Assembly: GCA_963734845.1 (NCBI GenBank)
Contig: CAVTIS010000016.1
Location: 1 to 64,000 of the forward strand
Reading direction: 5' to 3'
From: JAKAVN01 sp963734845
GTDB lineage: Bacteria; Desulfobacterota; Binatia; Binatales; Binataceae
Length of the DNA: 64,000 nucleotides
Made by a program: the position numbers and the translations under genes
The notes under the pieces: model-generated
Databases searched by the model: none
Seen by the model: the letters and a program-made list of their open reading frames with translations, nothing else
Told to the model about the DNA's origin: nothing
Shown: positions 36,789-45,238 of the stretch, one piece after another
How positions within the stretch are numbered: position 1 is the first letter of the stretch
How the letters are laid out: each line of letters starts with the position of its first letter

Positions 36789-37922
36789 TCAGGCCGCCTT
36801 GCGATACACGCGCGGCACGCGTTTGCCGACCGTACACAGCATCTCGTAGGAAATCGTCTGCGCCAGGCGCGCGATGTCGTTGACGCTGATCATCGCCTCG
36901 CCCGCGCCGCCCCACAGGATGGCTTCGTCGCCGATCGCCGCGCCAGGCACGTCGGTCAGGTCTACCATGGTGAGGTCCATACACACCGCGCCAACCACCG
37001 GCGCGCGCCGCCCGCGGATCAACACCTCGCCGCCATGCTGAAGCCCGCGCCGGTAGCCGTCGGCATAGCCGACCGCGAGCACGCCTATCGCACTCGGCCG
37101 CGGGGTAACGAAGGTATGGCCATAACTGACGCCCACTCCCGCCGGCACCCGCTTGACCTGGACTATGCGGGTCTTGAAGGTCATCACGGGCCGCAGCTCG
37201 ACGCGCTCGCGCACGGCCGGCACCGGAGGCAATCCATAAATCGCAAGCCCTGGGCGCAACAGACTGTAGTGTGCGTCGGGCCGCAGGATGGAAGCCGCGG
37301 AATTGGCGACGTGGGCGACTCGTGGATCGATACCGGCCGCACGCAGCCGCGCCAGCGCGGCGTTAAACACTTCCAGTTGCATACCGGTCACGGGGCTTTG
37401 AGGATCGCCGGCATTGACCAGCAAGGTGCATACACCCTCGACCGTCAGCGATAACGCGCGGCCAAGCTCAGCGACTACCTGGTCCAGCTCGCCAGGTAAA
37501 ATCCCCAGACGCGTCGCGCCGCTGTCGACCTTGAGATGAACGGGAAATTGCGCGCGCGCCTGCGCCTCCGCCGCGCGCCCCAGCGGCGCAATCAGCGCCA
37601 CGTCATACACGAATGGAGTGAGGTCGAGGCCTACGATGTCCTCCGCCTCGTCGGCGAGAAAGCCGCCGAGCAGATAGATGCGATCGCGCACGCCGGCCGC
37701 GCGCAGCTCACGCGCCTCGCATACGCGGGCAACGCCGAAGTGGCCGCAGCCCTCGTCGCGCAGCGCGCGTGTGACTTCGATCGCGCCGTGCCCATACGCG
37801 TCGGCCTTGACCACTGCCATCAGTTCGGCGCCATGGCCGGCTGCCTTGATCGCGCGATAGTTGGCGCCCAGCGCGCCCAGGTCAATCTCGGCCACGCTCG
37901 GTGGTGCGCTCACAATTTCCAT
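36789..37922 (-). CDS. alr: Alanine racemase
   Basis: A PLP enzyme that makes D-alanine for peptidoglycan. The 377-residue protein has the PLP-binding lysine in VVKADAYGHG (Lys39), the catalytic tyrosine region GVSYGHTF, the YADGYRRGL segment and MDLTMVDLTDVP. It is the first gene of the minus-strand run ending at the cyclase and is divergent from the thiamine operon. Confidence 0.96.
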   Translation of the reverse strand: MEIVSAPPSVAEIDLGALGANYRAIKAAGHGAELMAVVKADAYGHGAIEVTRALRDEGCGHFGVARVCEARELRAAGVRDRIYLLGGFLADEAEDIVGLDLTPFVYDVALIAPLGRAAEAQARAQFPVHLKVDSGATRLGILPGELDQVVAELGRALSLTVEGVCTLLVNAGDPQSPVTGMQLEVFNAALARLRAAGIDPRVAHVANSAASILRPDAHYSLLRPGLAIYGLPPVPAVRERVELRPVMTFKTRIVQVKRVPAGVGVSYGHTFVTPRPSAIGVLAVGYADGYRRGLQHGGEVLIRGRRAPVVGAVCMDLTMVDLTDVPGAAIGDEAILWGGAGEAMISVNDIARLAQTISYEMLCTVGKRVPRVYRKAA

Positions 37923-38039
37923 CGATGACTGAAAACCCGCCCCTTGTGATTATCTTTCCGGACGCGCTTGATGACACCGCGATGATACCGGTCCGACCCG
38001 TTTTTTGACACTCCCCCGTTCAAGTGATATTCACAGAAT

Positions 38040-38122
38040 TGGCTGGGGGTGTGCGCGCACGAAGGGCGCACTGAGAACGAAACCCCTCGAACCTGATCCG
38101 GATCATGCCGGCGTAGGGAAGC
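38040..38122 (+). ncRNA. TPP riboswitch (THI element)
   Basis: The consensus thiamine pyrophosphate aptamer is clear: a GGGGGTG helix start near 38045, CTGAGA at 38071-38076, ACCCCT, AACCTGATC at 38090-38098 and GATCATGCCGGCGTAGGGAA at 38101-38120. It precedes thiS-thiG-thiE. When TPP is bound it should lower expression through the terminator at 38172-38204. The segment between (38123-38171) contains GGCGGAA and TTCCGCC, which can pair with each other, and an upstream TCCGCC that could compete. Confidence 0.96.
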
Positions 38123-38171
38123 CGCGCTCCGCCCCTTGCTGCATGGCGGAACGATCGCGGTTCCGCCTAAA

Positions 38172-38204
38172 GCTGCTTGCCCGGAATCGGGGAAGCGGCT
38201 TTTT
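38172..38204 (+). terminator. Riboswitch expression platform: intrinsic terminator abutting thiS
   Basis: GCTGCTTGCCC pairs with GGGGAAGCGGC around a six-base loop, with one G-U pair and one G-G mismatch, and is followed by five T residues. The T-run ends two bases before the thiS ATG at 38207. The GGGGA that could act as ribosome binding site is in the 3' arm, so the hairpin could block translation as well as transcription. Confidence 0.85.
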
Positions 38205-38206
38205 CG

Positions 38207-38422
38207 ATGCCTCCATCGCGCTTCGCAATTCAACTCAACGGTGAAGAGTATACGGTCGACGGCGACCCAAGCCTGCCCGCGCTACTCGAGCGGCTCAAGA
38301 TGCGCCGCGGGCGGGTTGCGGTCGAAATCAACCAGGCCGTGGTACCGCGTGCGCACTACGACGCGGTCAGGCTCAACCCGGGCGACATCGTCGAGGTAAT
38401 CAACTTCGTTGGAGGCGGCTAA
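38207..38422 (+). CDS. thiS: Sulfur carrier protein ThiS
   Basis: A 71-residue ubiquitin-fold sulfur carrier for thiazole synthesis. The C-terminus ends in FVGGG, providing the di-glycine that becomes thiocarboxylated. The core has the expected LNGEEYTV strand, LLERL helix, VAVEINQAVVPRAHY and PGDIVEVI. The ATG at 38207 follows the terminator directly; an upstream in-frame ATG at 38177 lies inside the hairpin and is less likely. It is first in the TPP-controlled operon and is followed closely by thiG. Confidence 0.94.
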   Translation: MPPSRFAIQLNGEEYTVDGDPSLPALLERLKMRRGRVAVEINQAVVPRAHYDAVRLNPGDIVEVINFVGGG

Positions 38423-38425
38423 GCC

Positions 38426-39253
38426 ATGCACGGAGCCGCGCGCGCGCCAAGCGTCCGGCCGGTGTATGATCGACAGATGGAACATGATCATTTTGAACTG
38501 GCCGGCAAGGTCTTTCACTCGAGGCTGATCGTCGGCACCGGCAAATACCGCGACTTCGCCGAAACCCGCGCGGCGGTCGAAGCGAGCGGCGCCGAGATCG
38601 TCACGGTCGCCGTGCGCCGCGTCAACATATCCGATCGCAAGAGCGAGAATCTCCTCGACTACATCGACCCCAAGCGCTACCAGATACTTCCCAACACGGC
38701 CGGATGCTACACCGTCGAAGAGGCCGTTCGCACCTGCCGCCTGGCGCGCGAGGTCGGCGTGGGCGACATGGTCAAACTCGAAGTCATCGGCGATCAGAAG
38801 ACGCTCTTTCCCGATGTTCCGGCGACAATCGAGGCCGCAAAAATCCTGGTCAAGGAAGGCTTCAAAGTGTTGCCCTACATTACCGACGATCCGGTTGCCT
38901 GTCTGCGACTGGCGGAGATCGGATGCGCGGCGGTGATGCCGCTGGCGGCGCCGATCGGTTCCGGAATGGGTATCCGCAACCCCTTCAACCTGCGCATCAT
39001 CATCGAGCAGGCAAAGGTCCCGGTGATCGTGGACGCCGGAGTGGGCACCGCCTCCGACGCGGCCGAGGCGATGGAGCTTGGCTCGGACGGATTGCTGATC
39101 AACTCGGCGATCGCGGGAGCAAAGGATCCGCTCGCGATGGCGCGGGCGATGAAACTCGCGATCGAAGCCGGAAGAATCGCCTATCTTGCCGGGCGCATCG
39201 AGCAGAAGCTCTACGCCACCGCCTCGAGTCCGCTCAGCGGTCTAATCCGCTAG
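38426..39253 (+). CDS. thiG: Thiazole synthase ThiG
   Basis: Forms the thiamine thiazole ring from deoxyxylulose phosphate, dehydroglycine and ThiS thiocarboxylate. Recognised by SRLIVGTGKYRDF, TVAVRRVN, the Schiff-base lysine in MVKLEVIGD, PLAAPIGSGMGIRNP and VDAGVGTASDA. Two starts are possible. The ATG at 38426 has GGAGG ten bases upstream at the end of thiS. The ATG at 38477 gives a protein of about 258 residues, closer to the usual length. Confidence 0.95.
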   Translation: MHGAARAPSVRPVYDRQMEHDHFELAGKVFHSRLIVGTGKYRDFAETRAAVEASGAEIVTVAVRRVNISDRKSENLLDYIDPKRYQILPNTAGCYTVEEAVRTCRLAREVGVGDMVKLEVIGDQKTLFPDVPATIEAAKILVKEGFKVLPYITDDPVACLRLAEIGCAAVMPLAAPIGSGMGIRNPFNLRIIIEQAKVPVIVDAGVGTASDAAEAMELGSDGLLINSAIAGAKDPLAMARAMKLAIEAGRIAYLAGRIEQKLYATASSPLSGLIR

Positions 39254-39292
39254 CGCCCCGCGCGAGCCGCCGTTGCGCGACAGCGACCGTCG

Positions 39293-40018
39293 TTGAATAG
39301 AACACTCCGCCCGCCGGCTGACTTCCAACTCTACCTGATTAGCGACCGCCGCCTCGTCGCACCACGCGGTCTGGCTGAAGTCTGTGACGAAGTGCTGCGC
39401 GCGCTCGCGCGCGATCCGTCGGCCATCCGCACTGCGCTGCAGCTCCGAGAAAAAGACCTCGGCGGCCGCGAGCTCTGTCAACTCGCGACAGCGCTGCGCT
39501 CGATCTGCACTCGCCACGGCGCTTACCTGATCGTCAACGATCGAATCGATATCGCTCTCGCCGCCGCGGCCGACGGCGTGCATCTGCCCGCCGACTCGAT
39601 CGCGATCGCCGACGCGCGGCGGCTCGTAGGGCCGTCGCATCTGGTCGGTGTATCGACGCACAGCCCTGCCGAGGCCGCGGACGCGGCCGCCGCCGGCGCC
39701 GACTTCGCCGTCTTCGGGCCGGTGTGGCCGCCGCTCTCGAAGCCCGGCTACGGCCCGGCACGCGGCGCCGAGGAGCTCGGCGCCGCGTGCCGCGCCGCAG
39801 CCGGGATGCCGCTCTACGCGCTCGGCGGTATCACCGCCGAGCGCGTAGAGGCGCTGGGAGCGCCGCCCGGCGGGACGGCCGCCGCCAGTGCCGGCGGCCG
39901 TCCCGCCGGTGTCGCCGTCATCGGCGCGGTGTTCGGCGCCGATGATCCGGTGGCCGCGGCGCTGACGCTCGCGCGCGCCATAAGGCTCGCGCGAGCGTCA
40001 GCGCCGCCTACTGACTGA
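39293..40018 (+). CDS. thiE: Thiamine-phosphate synthase ThiE with in-frame palindromic insertion
   Basis: Couples the pyrimidine and thiazole moieties into thiamine phosphate. The 241-residue protein begins with a TTG codon and contains LYLISDRR, LQLREKDL, LIVNDRIDIAL, DGVHLP, VGVSTHSPAEA, FGPVWPP and YALGGITAE. Between GGITAE and the GVAVIGAVFG strand, the family normally has a short AGADGVAVI-type link. Here that link is replaced by a Gly/Ala/Pro-rich insert encoded by an 18-bp palindrome (39867-39909). The 3' end overlaps the convergent acyl-CoA dehydrogenase gene by 11 bases. Confidence 0.93.
   Translation: MNRTLRPPADFQLYLISDRRLVAPRGLAEVCDEVLRALARDPSAIRTALQLREKDLGGRELCQLATALRSICTRHGAYLIVNDRIDIALAAAADGVHLPADSIAIADARRLVGPSHLVGVSTHSPAEAADAAAAGADFAVFGPVWPPLSKPGYGPARGAEELGAACRAAAGMPLYALGGITAERVEALGAPPGGTAAASAGGRPAGVAVIGAVFGADDPVAAALTLARAIRLARASAPPTD
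39867..39909. repeat. Perfect 18-bp palindrome inside thiE
   Basis: CCGGCGGGACGGCCGCCG at 39867-39884 and its exact reverse complement at 39892-39909 are separated by CCAGTGC. The element keeps the thiE frame and encodes Gly/Ala/Pro-rich residues with no counterpart in the normal family sequence at that point. Confidence 0.9.
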
Positions 40019-41768
40019 CCAGCGCTGCTGCGTGCTCCAGCGTGACATCACTTTCGCCCAGCAGCATTGCCGCCGCCCGCTCTTCCCACGCTTCGCTACG
40101 TGGTGCGAGCGGATCCTGCGCGCTCAACCGATGCTCGACGACCATCCGAGAGAGCAACAGCCGTCGGCCATTGTTTAGGCGCGACGCCTCCCAAGCCATC
40201 AACACCGCTGTGGCGGCGTTGTAGAGCGCGTCGGCTGCCATCCGCGCGAGCCGCTCGCCTTCGGTCCCCGATGCACGCGACGCAAACGCGACCGCGCGAT
40301 CGACCATTTCGCCAAGCTGCGTTCGGAATTTCTGCGGCACGCGCGAGGCTTCGCCTAGGTGCGCATGCAGCGCCCTGCCGAGCGCCTCATGTGCGCCCAT
40401 TTTTGCCGCCGCGCGGCCGATCGCGTCGAGCGCAGTGATGTTGCTGGTGCCTTCCCACAGCACGCCGATTTGCGCGTCGCGGACCAGCCGCGGATTTATC
40501 CAGTCCTCGATATAGCCATTGCCGCCGCGCACCTCCATCGCGCCGGTCGCCACGCGCAGATTGTCGCGGCACGCGCGGAACTTGAAGAGCGGGGTCATGA
40601 TGCGCAGTAGATGCACCGCGCCTTCATCGGCGCGACTGACGCGGCCCATCACGTCGGCCGTCCAGGCATACATCGAGAGCGCCTGCTCGGTCGGCACCAT
40701 CAGTTTCAGTAACTGGCGGCGCACGAGCGGCATCTCGATGAGCGTGCGGCCGAAAGCGACGCGGTTGCGAGCCACGCACAGCGCCTCGTTGAGACAGCGG
40801 CGCATCATCGCGGCCGCGCGTACACCGTGCGAGAGCCGGGACAGGTTGACCTGGTCCAGCATCTGCTTGAAGCCGGCGCGCAGCTCGCCGACCTGCCATG
40901 CGAACGCGCCCTCGAGCTGAATCTCTCCGCTCGCCATCGAGCGCGTGCCAAGCTTGTCCTTCAGGCGCACGATACGGTAGCGATTGCGGCTGCCGTCCTC
41001 GAGCCGCCGCGGCATCGCGAACAGTCCCAGGCCGCGAGTGCCGGTGGCCGCACCCTGCGGTCGCGCCAGGACAAGTGCCAGGTCGGCGTCGGTGTGCGAG
41101 CAGAACCATTTCTCGCCGTAAAGCCGCCACTCGCCGTTTTCCTGCCGCGCCTCGCTCTCCAGCGCGCCCACGTCCGAGCCGCCGGATTTCTCGGTCATGA
41201 ATTGGGTGCCCTTCCACATCGCGGCTGGGTCCTGCGAGAGGAGGCGGGGAACGAGCTTGCGCTTCAGCTCGTCGCTGCCGTAGCGCAGGATAACGAAGTT
41301 GCTGGTGTCCGAGACGCTGACCGGACACATGAGGCCAAACTCCGCCTGCACGAAAAGGTACTGGAAGCCGTACTTCGCGATCGGTGGCATCGAGTCGGGC
41401 CATCCGAGCACGCCGGCGCGATGGCTCATCGCATGCAGTCCGAATTCGCTGAACGCGATCCGCTCCATCTCGCGATAAGCCGGATGATACTCGATCCAAT
41501 CCTCGTCGCGGCCGAAGCGATCGCGCGGATGAAGCACGGGGGGATGTTTGTCAGCAGCGTCGGCAAGTTCGTCCAGGCGGCCGCCCGCGAGTTCGCCGAG
41601 GCGATCGAGATGGGGCTCGAGATGAGCGCGCAACGCGGGCTCCATGTAAAGGTCGAGCAGGCCGCGAAACGCGTCGTCGGCGCGGTAGAAGTTCATCCCG
41701 CGGCAATCGGGTGCGACGTGATCGGTGCCGGACTTTTGAGACGCGCCGTTATTGCGTCGGGCTTCCAT
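40008..41768 (-). CDS. Acyl-CoA dehydrogenase, AidB-like
   Basis: A large FAD-dependent acyl-CoA dehydrogenase of 586 residues. The FAD-contact motif is MTEKSGGSDVG, followed by WFCSHTDADLALVLAR. The C-terminal region has RVAFGRTLIEMPLVR, MEVRGGNGYIEDW and VLWEGTSNITALDAI, the last like AidB and related large dehydrogenases. The frame stays open upstream across the end of the next gene, but the ATG at 41768 avoids that overlap and begins just before the conserved part. The substrate is not evident. Confidence 0.9.
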   Translation of the reverse strand: MEARRNNGASQKSGTDHVAPDCRGMNFYRADDAFRGLLDLYMEPALRAHLEPHLDRLGELAGGRLDELADAADKHPPVLHPRDRFGRDEDWIEYHPAYREMERIAFSEFGLHAMSHRAGVLGWPDSMPPIAKYGFQYLFVQAEFGLMCPVSVSDTSNFVILRYGSDELKRKLVPRLLSQDPAAMWKGTQFMTEKSGGSDVGALESEARQENGEWRLYGEKWFCSHTDADLALVLARPQGAATGTRGLGLFAMPRRLEDGSRNRYRIVRLKDKLGTRSMASGEIQLEGAFAWQVGELRAGFKQMLDQVNLSRLSHGVRAAAMMRRCLNEALCVARNRVAFGRTLIEMPLVRRQLLKLMVPTEQALSMYAWTADVMGRVSRADEGAVHLLRIMTPLFKFRACRDNLRVATGAMEVRGGNGYIEDWINPRLVRDAQIGVLWEGTSNITALDAIGRAAAKMGAHEALGRALHAHLGEASRVPQKFRTQLGEMVDRAVAFASRASGTEGERLARMAADALYNAATAVLMAWEASRLNNGRRLLLSRMVVEHRLSAQDPLAPRSEAWEERAAAMLLGESDVTLEHAAALVSQ

Positions 41769-41809
41769 AGCGGTCTCCCGCGGGATGCAGCCGAGCGGAT
41801 TAGAGCGAG

Positions 41810-43096
41810 CTAGAAGGGATAGTTGATTCCCGAAAAAACCGCTGCACCCTCGCCGCCCCAACCCGCATCGACGTAGCCCACCACGAAGGGCTCGGCAATC
41901 GCTCGAAAGCCCATCCCGCCCACGGGATGCAGGTCGGTTACGAAATCTTCGCCCGGGTTGTGGAAAACGCGGCCAACGTCGAAGAAGGGCGCCAACTCCA
42001 GGATGCCGTGGGTGTTGAAGATGTCGGTTTCCCACACCCGCGAGCGCATTTCAACGTTGACGTCGAACAGGTTGTTGTCGACAAACCGTCCCGCACCATA
42101 GCCGCGCAAGGTCTGCTGCCTGAATAGCATGCTCGATTCGCCGCCTAAACGCGCCATCGACCAAAACGGGACCTCGTTGCCGGCCGGCATGTATTGCAGA
42201 TAGCCATGGGTGGCGAGCGTGATCTTGCGGCCGATCGGGAAATAGTGATGAAGGTCGACGCCCATGCGGGTATACGATATCGAACTCATGAAGCGACGGT
42301 CGGCGATCGAGGCGTAAATCAAATCGTAGCCGCCATCGGTGGGAAGATCGACTGAGTCGCGAGTGTCATACGTGGCTTGTAACTGGTTGAGTACTTCGGT
42401 GCCGCCATTGAGTCCCTTGAGGTTGGGAAACTGCTTGTTGATGCTAGGAATCGATTCGAAGGCGCCGTTAAAAATCCGCACGTAGCGCGGCCGCTCGAAC
42501 AGCGCTATCTGCAAACGCGGCGTGACGTTATAGCCGAGCGTCCCCTCGAAGTAGACCTGTTCCGTGGTGTAGTTGCTCTCGTTGCCTTCGGAAGAGCTGT
42601 TACCGATTCCGAAAAAACGTTCGGTCGGATCGCGTTCGAAAAAAAAGTGCCCCTCGAGAGAAAATCCATTCTGATGGGTGCGGCCGGTCGCATAGTCCAA
42701 ATCCACATGGCGTGCGATTTTTTCCTCGAACCCCGCGATCACGTAGTACTGGGTGTCTGCCGAAGGGTACCCCAGATAGCGAAACGTCCCGCCGGGGCCC
42801 AGGGTCGAGTTGCCCGTGATGTCGGGCGCCACGATGTTGTTGATCTCACCCTGCTTGTCGGTAAACAGCATCGCGGCCAACACGCCGTAGGTCACGCCGG
42901 AGTTGGGGTCGGTCTCGATCTCGGGAATCGGAATGAGAGTGAAAGGCCAGTTGTGCGGGTTGAGCGTGCTGGGCCAGGTGTTGGGGTTGAGATAGCCGGG
43001 CCAGCTATCGGGGTTGAGCAGTGTGAAGGCACGCGCGGGGCGGGCGCACACCACCCACGAGGTCAGAATCAGCACTATAGCAGACAGTCTCTTCAT
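41810..43096 (-). CDS. BamA/TamA-like outer-membrane beta-barrel protein
   Basis: A 428-residue protein with a cleavable signal peptide (MKRLSAIVLILTSW, cleavage near ARPARA|F). Three degenerate repeats of the form LNPxxWPxx follow. The rest is a bacterial surface antigen (D15-type) barrel with alternating strands, a GRKITLATHGYLQ strand, the RGYGAGRFVDNN motif typical of the family and a C-terminal Phe. No POTRA domains are evident, so it is unlikely to be the essential BamA. The start at 43096 matches the signal peptide; an earlier in-frame start lacks one. Confidence 0.85.
   Translation of the reverse strand: MKRLSAIVLILTSWVVCARPARAFTLLNPDSWPGYLNPNTWPSTLNPHNWPFTLIPIPEIETDPNSGVTYGVLAAMLFTDKQGEINNIVAPDITGNSTLGPGGTFRYLGYPSADTQYYVIAGFEEKIARHVDLDYATGRTHQNGFSLEGHFFFERDPTERFFGIGNSSSEGNESNYTTEQVYFEGTLGYNVTPRLQIALFERPRYVRIFNGAFESIPSINKQFPNLKGLNGGTEVLNQLQATYDTRDSVDLPTDGGYDLIYASIADRRFMSSISYTRMGVDLHHYFPIGRKITLATHGYLQYMPAGNEVPFWSMARLGGESSMLFRQQTLRGYGAGRFVDNNLFDVNVEMRSRVWETDIFNTHGILELAPFFDVGRVFHNPGEDFVTDLHPVGGMGFRAIAEPFVVGYVDAGWGGEGAAVFSGINYPF
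42928..43022 (-). repeat. LNPxxWP repeats after the signal peptide of the barrel protein
   Basis: Three near-repeats of about nine to ten residues (LNPDSWPGY, LNPNTWPST, LNPHNWPFT) lie directly after the predicted cleavage site. The coding DNA repeats accordingly. Confidence 0.85.
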
Positions 43097-43280
43097 AGAG
43101 CGTTGGACGCTTGCGTAACACCTATCGCAAAACTTATGGCCTAAGAAAGTGACAGGCCTCAGCGCCTCGATCAACTATCAACCGCAACTATCAACTGCCC
43201 CGCCATTTCCGCCCTTCCTGAAAATGTGCAAGGATTCGGCAGGGCAAGCCCCGGGGTCAGTATGCGACCCGATTTGGGCA

Positions 43281-43321
43281 CGGGATGGGTGAGCCGCTCT
43301 TGCGGCGGCCCGCCCATCCCG
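43281..43321 (+). promoter_or_regulatory. Stem-loop in the leader of the ThDP enzyme gene
   Basis: CGGGATGGG at 43281 pairs with CCCATCCCG at 43313-43321, and an inner GCCGC-TCTT-GCGGC hairpin lies between. It is about 55 bases upstream of the start codon. There is no T-tract. Function is unknown. Confidence 0.45.
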
Positions 43322-43374
43322 GCGCCGCGGGCGGTTCGATATTTGCCCTGCGAAATCTCCAGGAGGTTCTGCTG

Positions 43375-45069
43375 ATGCCCAAAGTCGACGGTGGTGAACT
43401 GGTTGCCCGCGTGATGCGGGAGAACAAGACGCGCTACTGCTTTTCAATCAATGGGGGACATCTGTTCCCAATCCTCGCCCAGTTGCGCAGCAACGAAATC
43501 AAGCTCATCCATATGCGTCACGAACAGGCGACCGCATACGCCGCCGACGCCTATGCTCGGATGACCGGCGAAGCCGGGGTGTGCATGGTCACCGCGGGAT
43601 GCGGCCTGACCAACGCGATGACCGGGCTCTGCTTAGCCGCGATGACCAACAGCGCCGTGGTTTGCGTCTCCGGCCAACATCCGAATACCGAGGATCATCA
43701 GGGCTCTTTCCAGGAGGCCTACGGCTCCGAGATGCTCAGCAGTTTCGCCAAGTACACCAAGCGTGTGACTGACTGGAGCACGATCGAATTCGACATGCGC
43801 ATGGCTTTTCGCGAAGCAATCACGCCGCCGCAGGGCGTGGCGCTGGTCGAAATTCCGCAGAACATCCTGTACCACGGCGATGAAGACAAACGGCAGAGTC
43901 CGGGCGGGATGCGGTTCACGGTCGACGACGTCCGTTCGGCAGGTGACCCTTCAAAGATCGACCGCGCGCTCGAGCTGCTGGTCGCGGCAGAGCGGCCGCT
44001 CATCGCCGGCGGCGACGGACTTTTCTGGTCGCAGGCGGGTCCCGAGCTGCGTGAGTTCGCGGAGCTCACGTCGATTCCGGTTTACGCGCGGCGCGCCGGT
44101 CAGGGCTCGGTGTCGGAGGAGCATCCGCTGGCAGTTCGCGGCGCCTTCAAGAAGCCCTTCACCGGGCGCGCCGACGTCGTGCTTACGCTGGGCTTCCGCT
44201 TCTGGAGCGGCGAGCACTTCGGTCGCCCCAAGACCTGGAACGACAAGGCTAAATACATCCAGGTCGACCCGACCGCGAACCGTATCGGATGGCAGGTGCC
44301 GGCCGAGGTTCCGATGGTCGGCGATCCCAAGCTCGTGCTGCGTCAGATGATCAATCGGATTAAGGAGCTCAAGCTCGACTTCTCCAAGAATCGCAGCTCG
44401 CAGTGGATCAAGGAGCTGGCCGAGGTGCGCTCCAACTTCGAGCAGCAGGTGATCGAAAACGCCAAGAAATTTCACAACAACCGCCCCATTCATCCGGCGC
44501 GTCTCGCGCGCGACCTGGTCTCAGTGCTCGACAAAAACTGCACCGTCGTCATCGATAGCTTCACCCTCTCCGGTTGGATGAGCCAGAACTTCATCTGCCG
44601 CTTCCCGGGCCAGATAATCGATGCCGGACCGCTGGCGCCCGTCGGCCACGGCTTCGGAATGGGCATCGGGGCTCAGCTCGCGCGGCCGGGCGCGCAAGTA
44701 GTGATGGTGATGGGCGACGGCGGCCTGGGCATCGGCGGCTGGGACATGGAGACCGCCGCGCGCTACAAACTGCCGATCGTGTGCCTGCTGTGGAACAACA
44801 GCTCGTGGGGACCGAGCTTCGAGTCGATGCCGTTGCTCAAGGATCGCACCGACCCATTCAACATGCTTCAGGACATTCGCTACGACAAGATTTTCAACGA
44901 GATGGGCTGTCATGGCGAGAACGTTACGGATGCCGACGAAATAATTCCCGCGCTCGATCGCGCGTTCAAGTCGGGCAAGCCTGCGATGATCAACGTCATC
45001 GGCGACAAGACCGTCGGACATCCGACGCTTGGCGGCAACCTGCTCGGCTCGACAGGCGGCAGCAACTGA
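43375..45069 (+). CDS. Thiamine diphosphate-dependent enzyme (acetolactate synthase / oxalyl-CoA decarboxylase superfamily)
   Basis: A 564-residue ThDP enzyme. The activating glutamate is in MRHEQATAYAADAYAR. The central domain has LFWSQAGPELREF and TLGFRFWSGEHFG. The ThDP/magnesium motif is GDGGLGIGGWDMETAARYKL followed by WNNSSWG. The pattern is nearer to oxalyl-CoA decarboxylase or 2-hydroxyacyl-CoA lyase than to biosynthetic acetolactate synthase, but the reaction cannot be fixed. The ATG at 43375 has AGGAGG at good spacing. A hairpin at 45141-45166 follows the gene. Confidence 0.88.
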   Translation: MPKVDGGELVARVMRENKTRYCFSINGGHLFPILAQLRSNEIKLIHMRHEQATAYAADAYARMTGEAGVCMVTAGCGLTNAMTGLCLAAMTNSAVVCVSGQHPNTEDHQGSFQEAYGSEMLSSFAKYTKRVTDWSTIEFDMRMAFREAITPPQGVALVEIPQNILYHGDEDKRQSPGGMRFTVDDVRSAGDPSKIDRALELLVAAERPLIAGGDGLFWSQAGPELREFAELTSIPVYARRAGQGSVSEEHPLAVRGAFKKPFTGRADVVLTLGFRFWSGEHFGRPKTWNDKAKYIQVDPTANRIGWQVPAEVPMVGDPKLVLRQMINRIKELKLDFSKNRSSQWIKELAEVRSNFEQQVIENAKKFHNNRPIHPARLARDLVSVLDKNCTVVIDSFTLSGWMSQNFICRFPGQIIDAGPLAPVGHGFGMGIGAQLARPGAQVVMVMGDGGLGIGGWDMETAARYKLPIVCLLWNNSSWGPSFESMPLLKDRTDPFNMLQDIRYDKIFNEMGCHGENVTDADEIIPALDRAFKSGKPAMINVIGDKTVGHPTLGGNLLGSTGGSN

Positions 45070-45140
45070 CGCGGGCACAAACTGAAACTGCCCGGGCGCC
45101 GCGCGATGGCGGGGCGTCGGCTGAGTGACCTCAATCCAGG

Positions 45141-45166
45141 GGCGATGAGACTACGGTCTCATCGCC
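45141..45166 (+). terminator. Hairpin after the ThDP enzyme gene, possible terminator
   Basis: GGCGATGAGAC and GTCTCATCGCC form a perfect 11-bp stem with a TACG loop, 72 bases after the stop codon. The following sequence is only weakly T-rich, so termination may need Rho or be partial. Confidence 0.55.
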
Positions 45167-45238
45167 TCTAACCTTTGGCGCGCTGTGAAATGTTGCGCGA
45201 TGCTTTCTCTCGCGCGTGGACCGTGTAAGCTGAATGCG

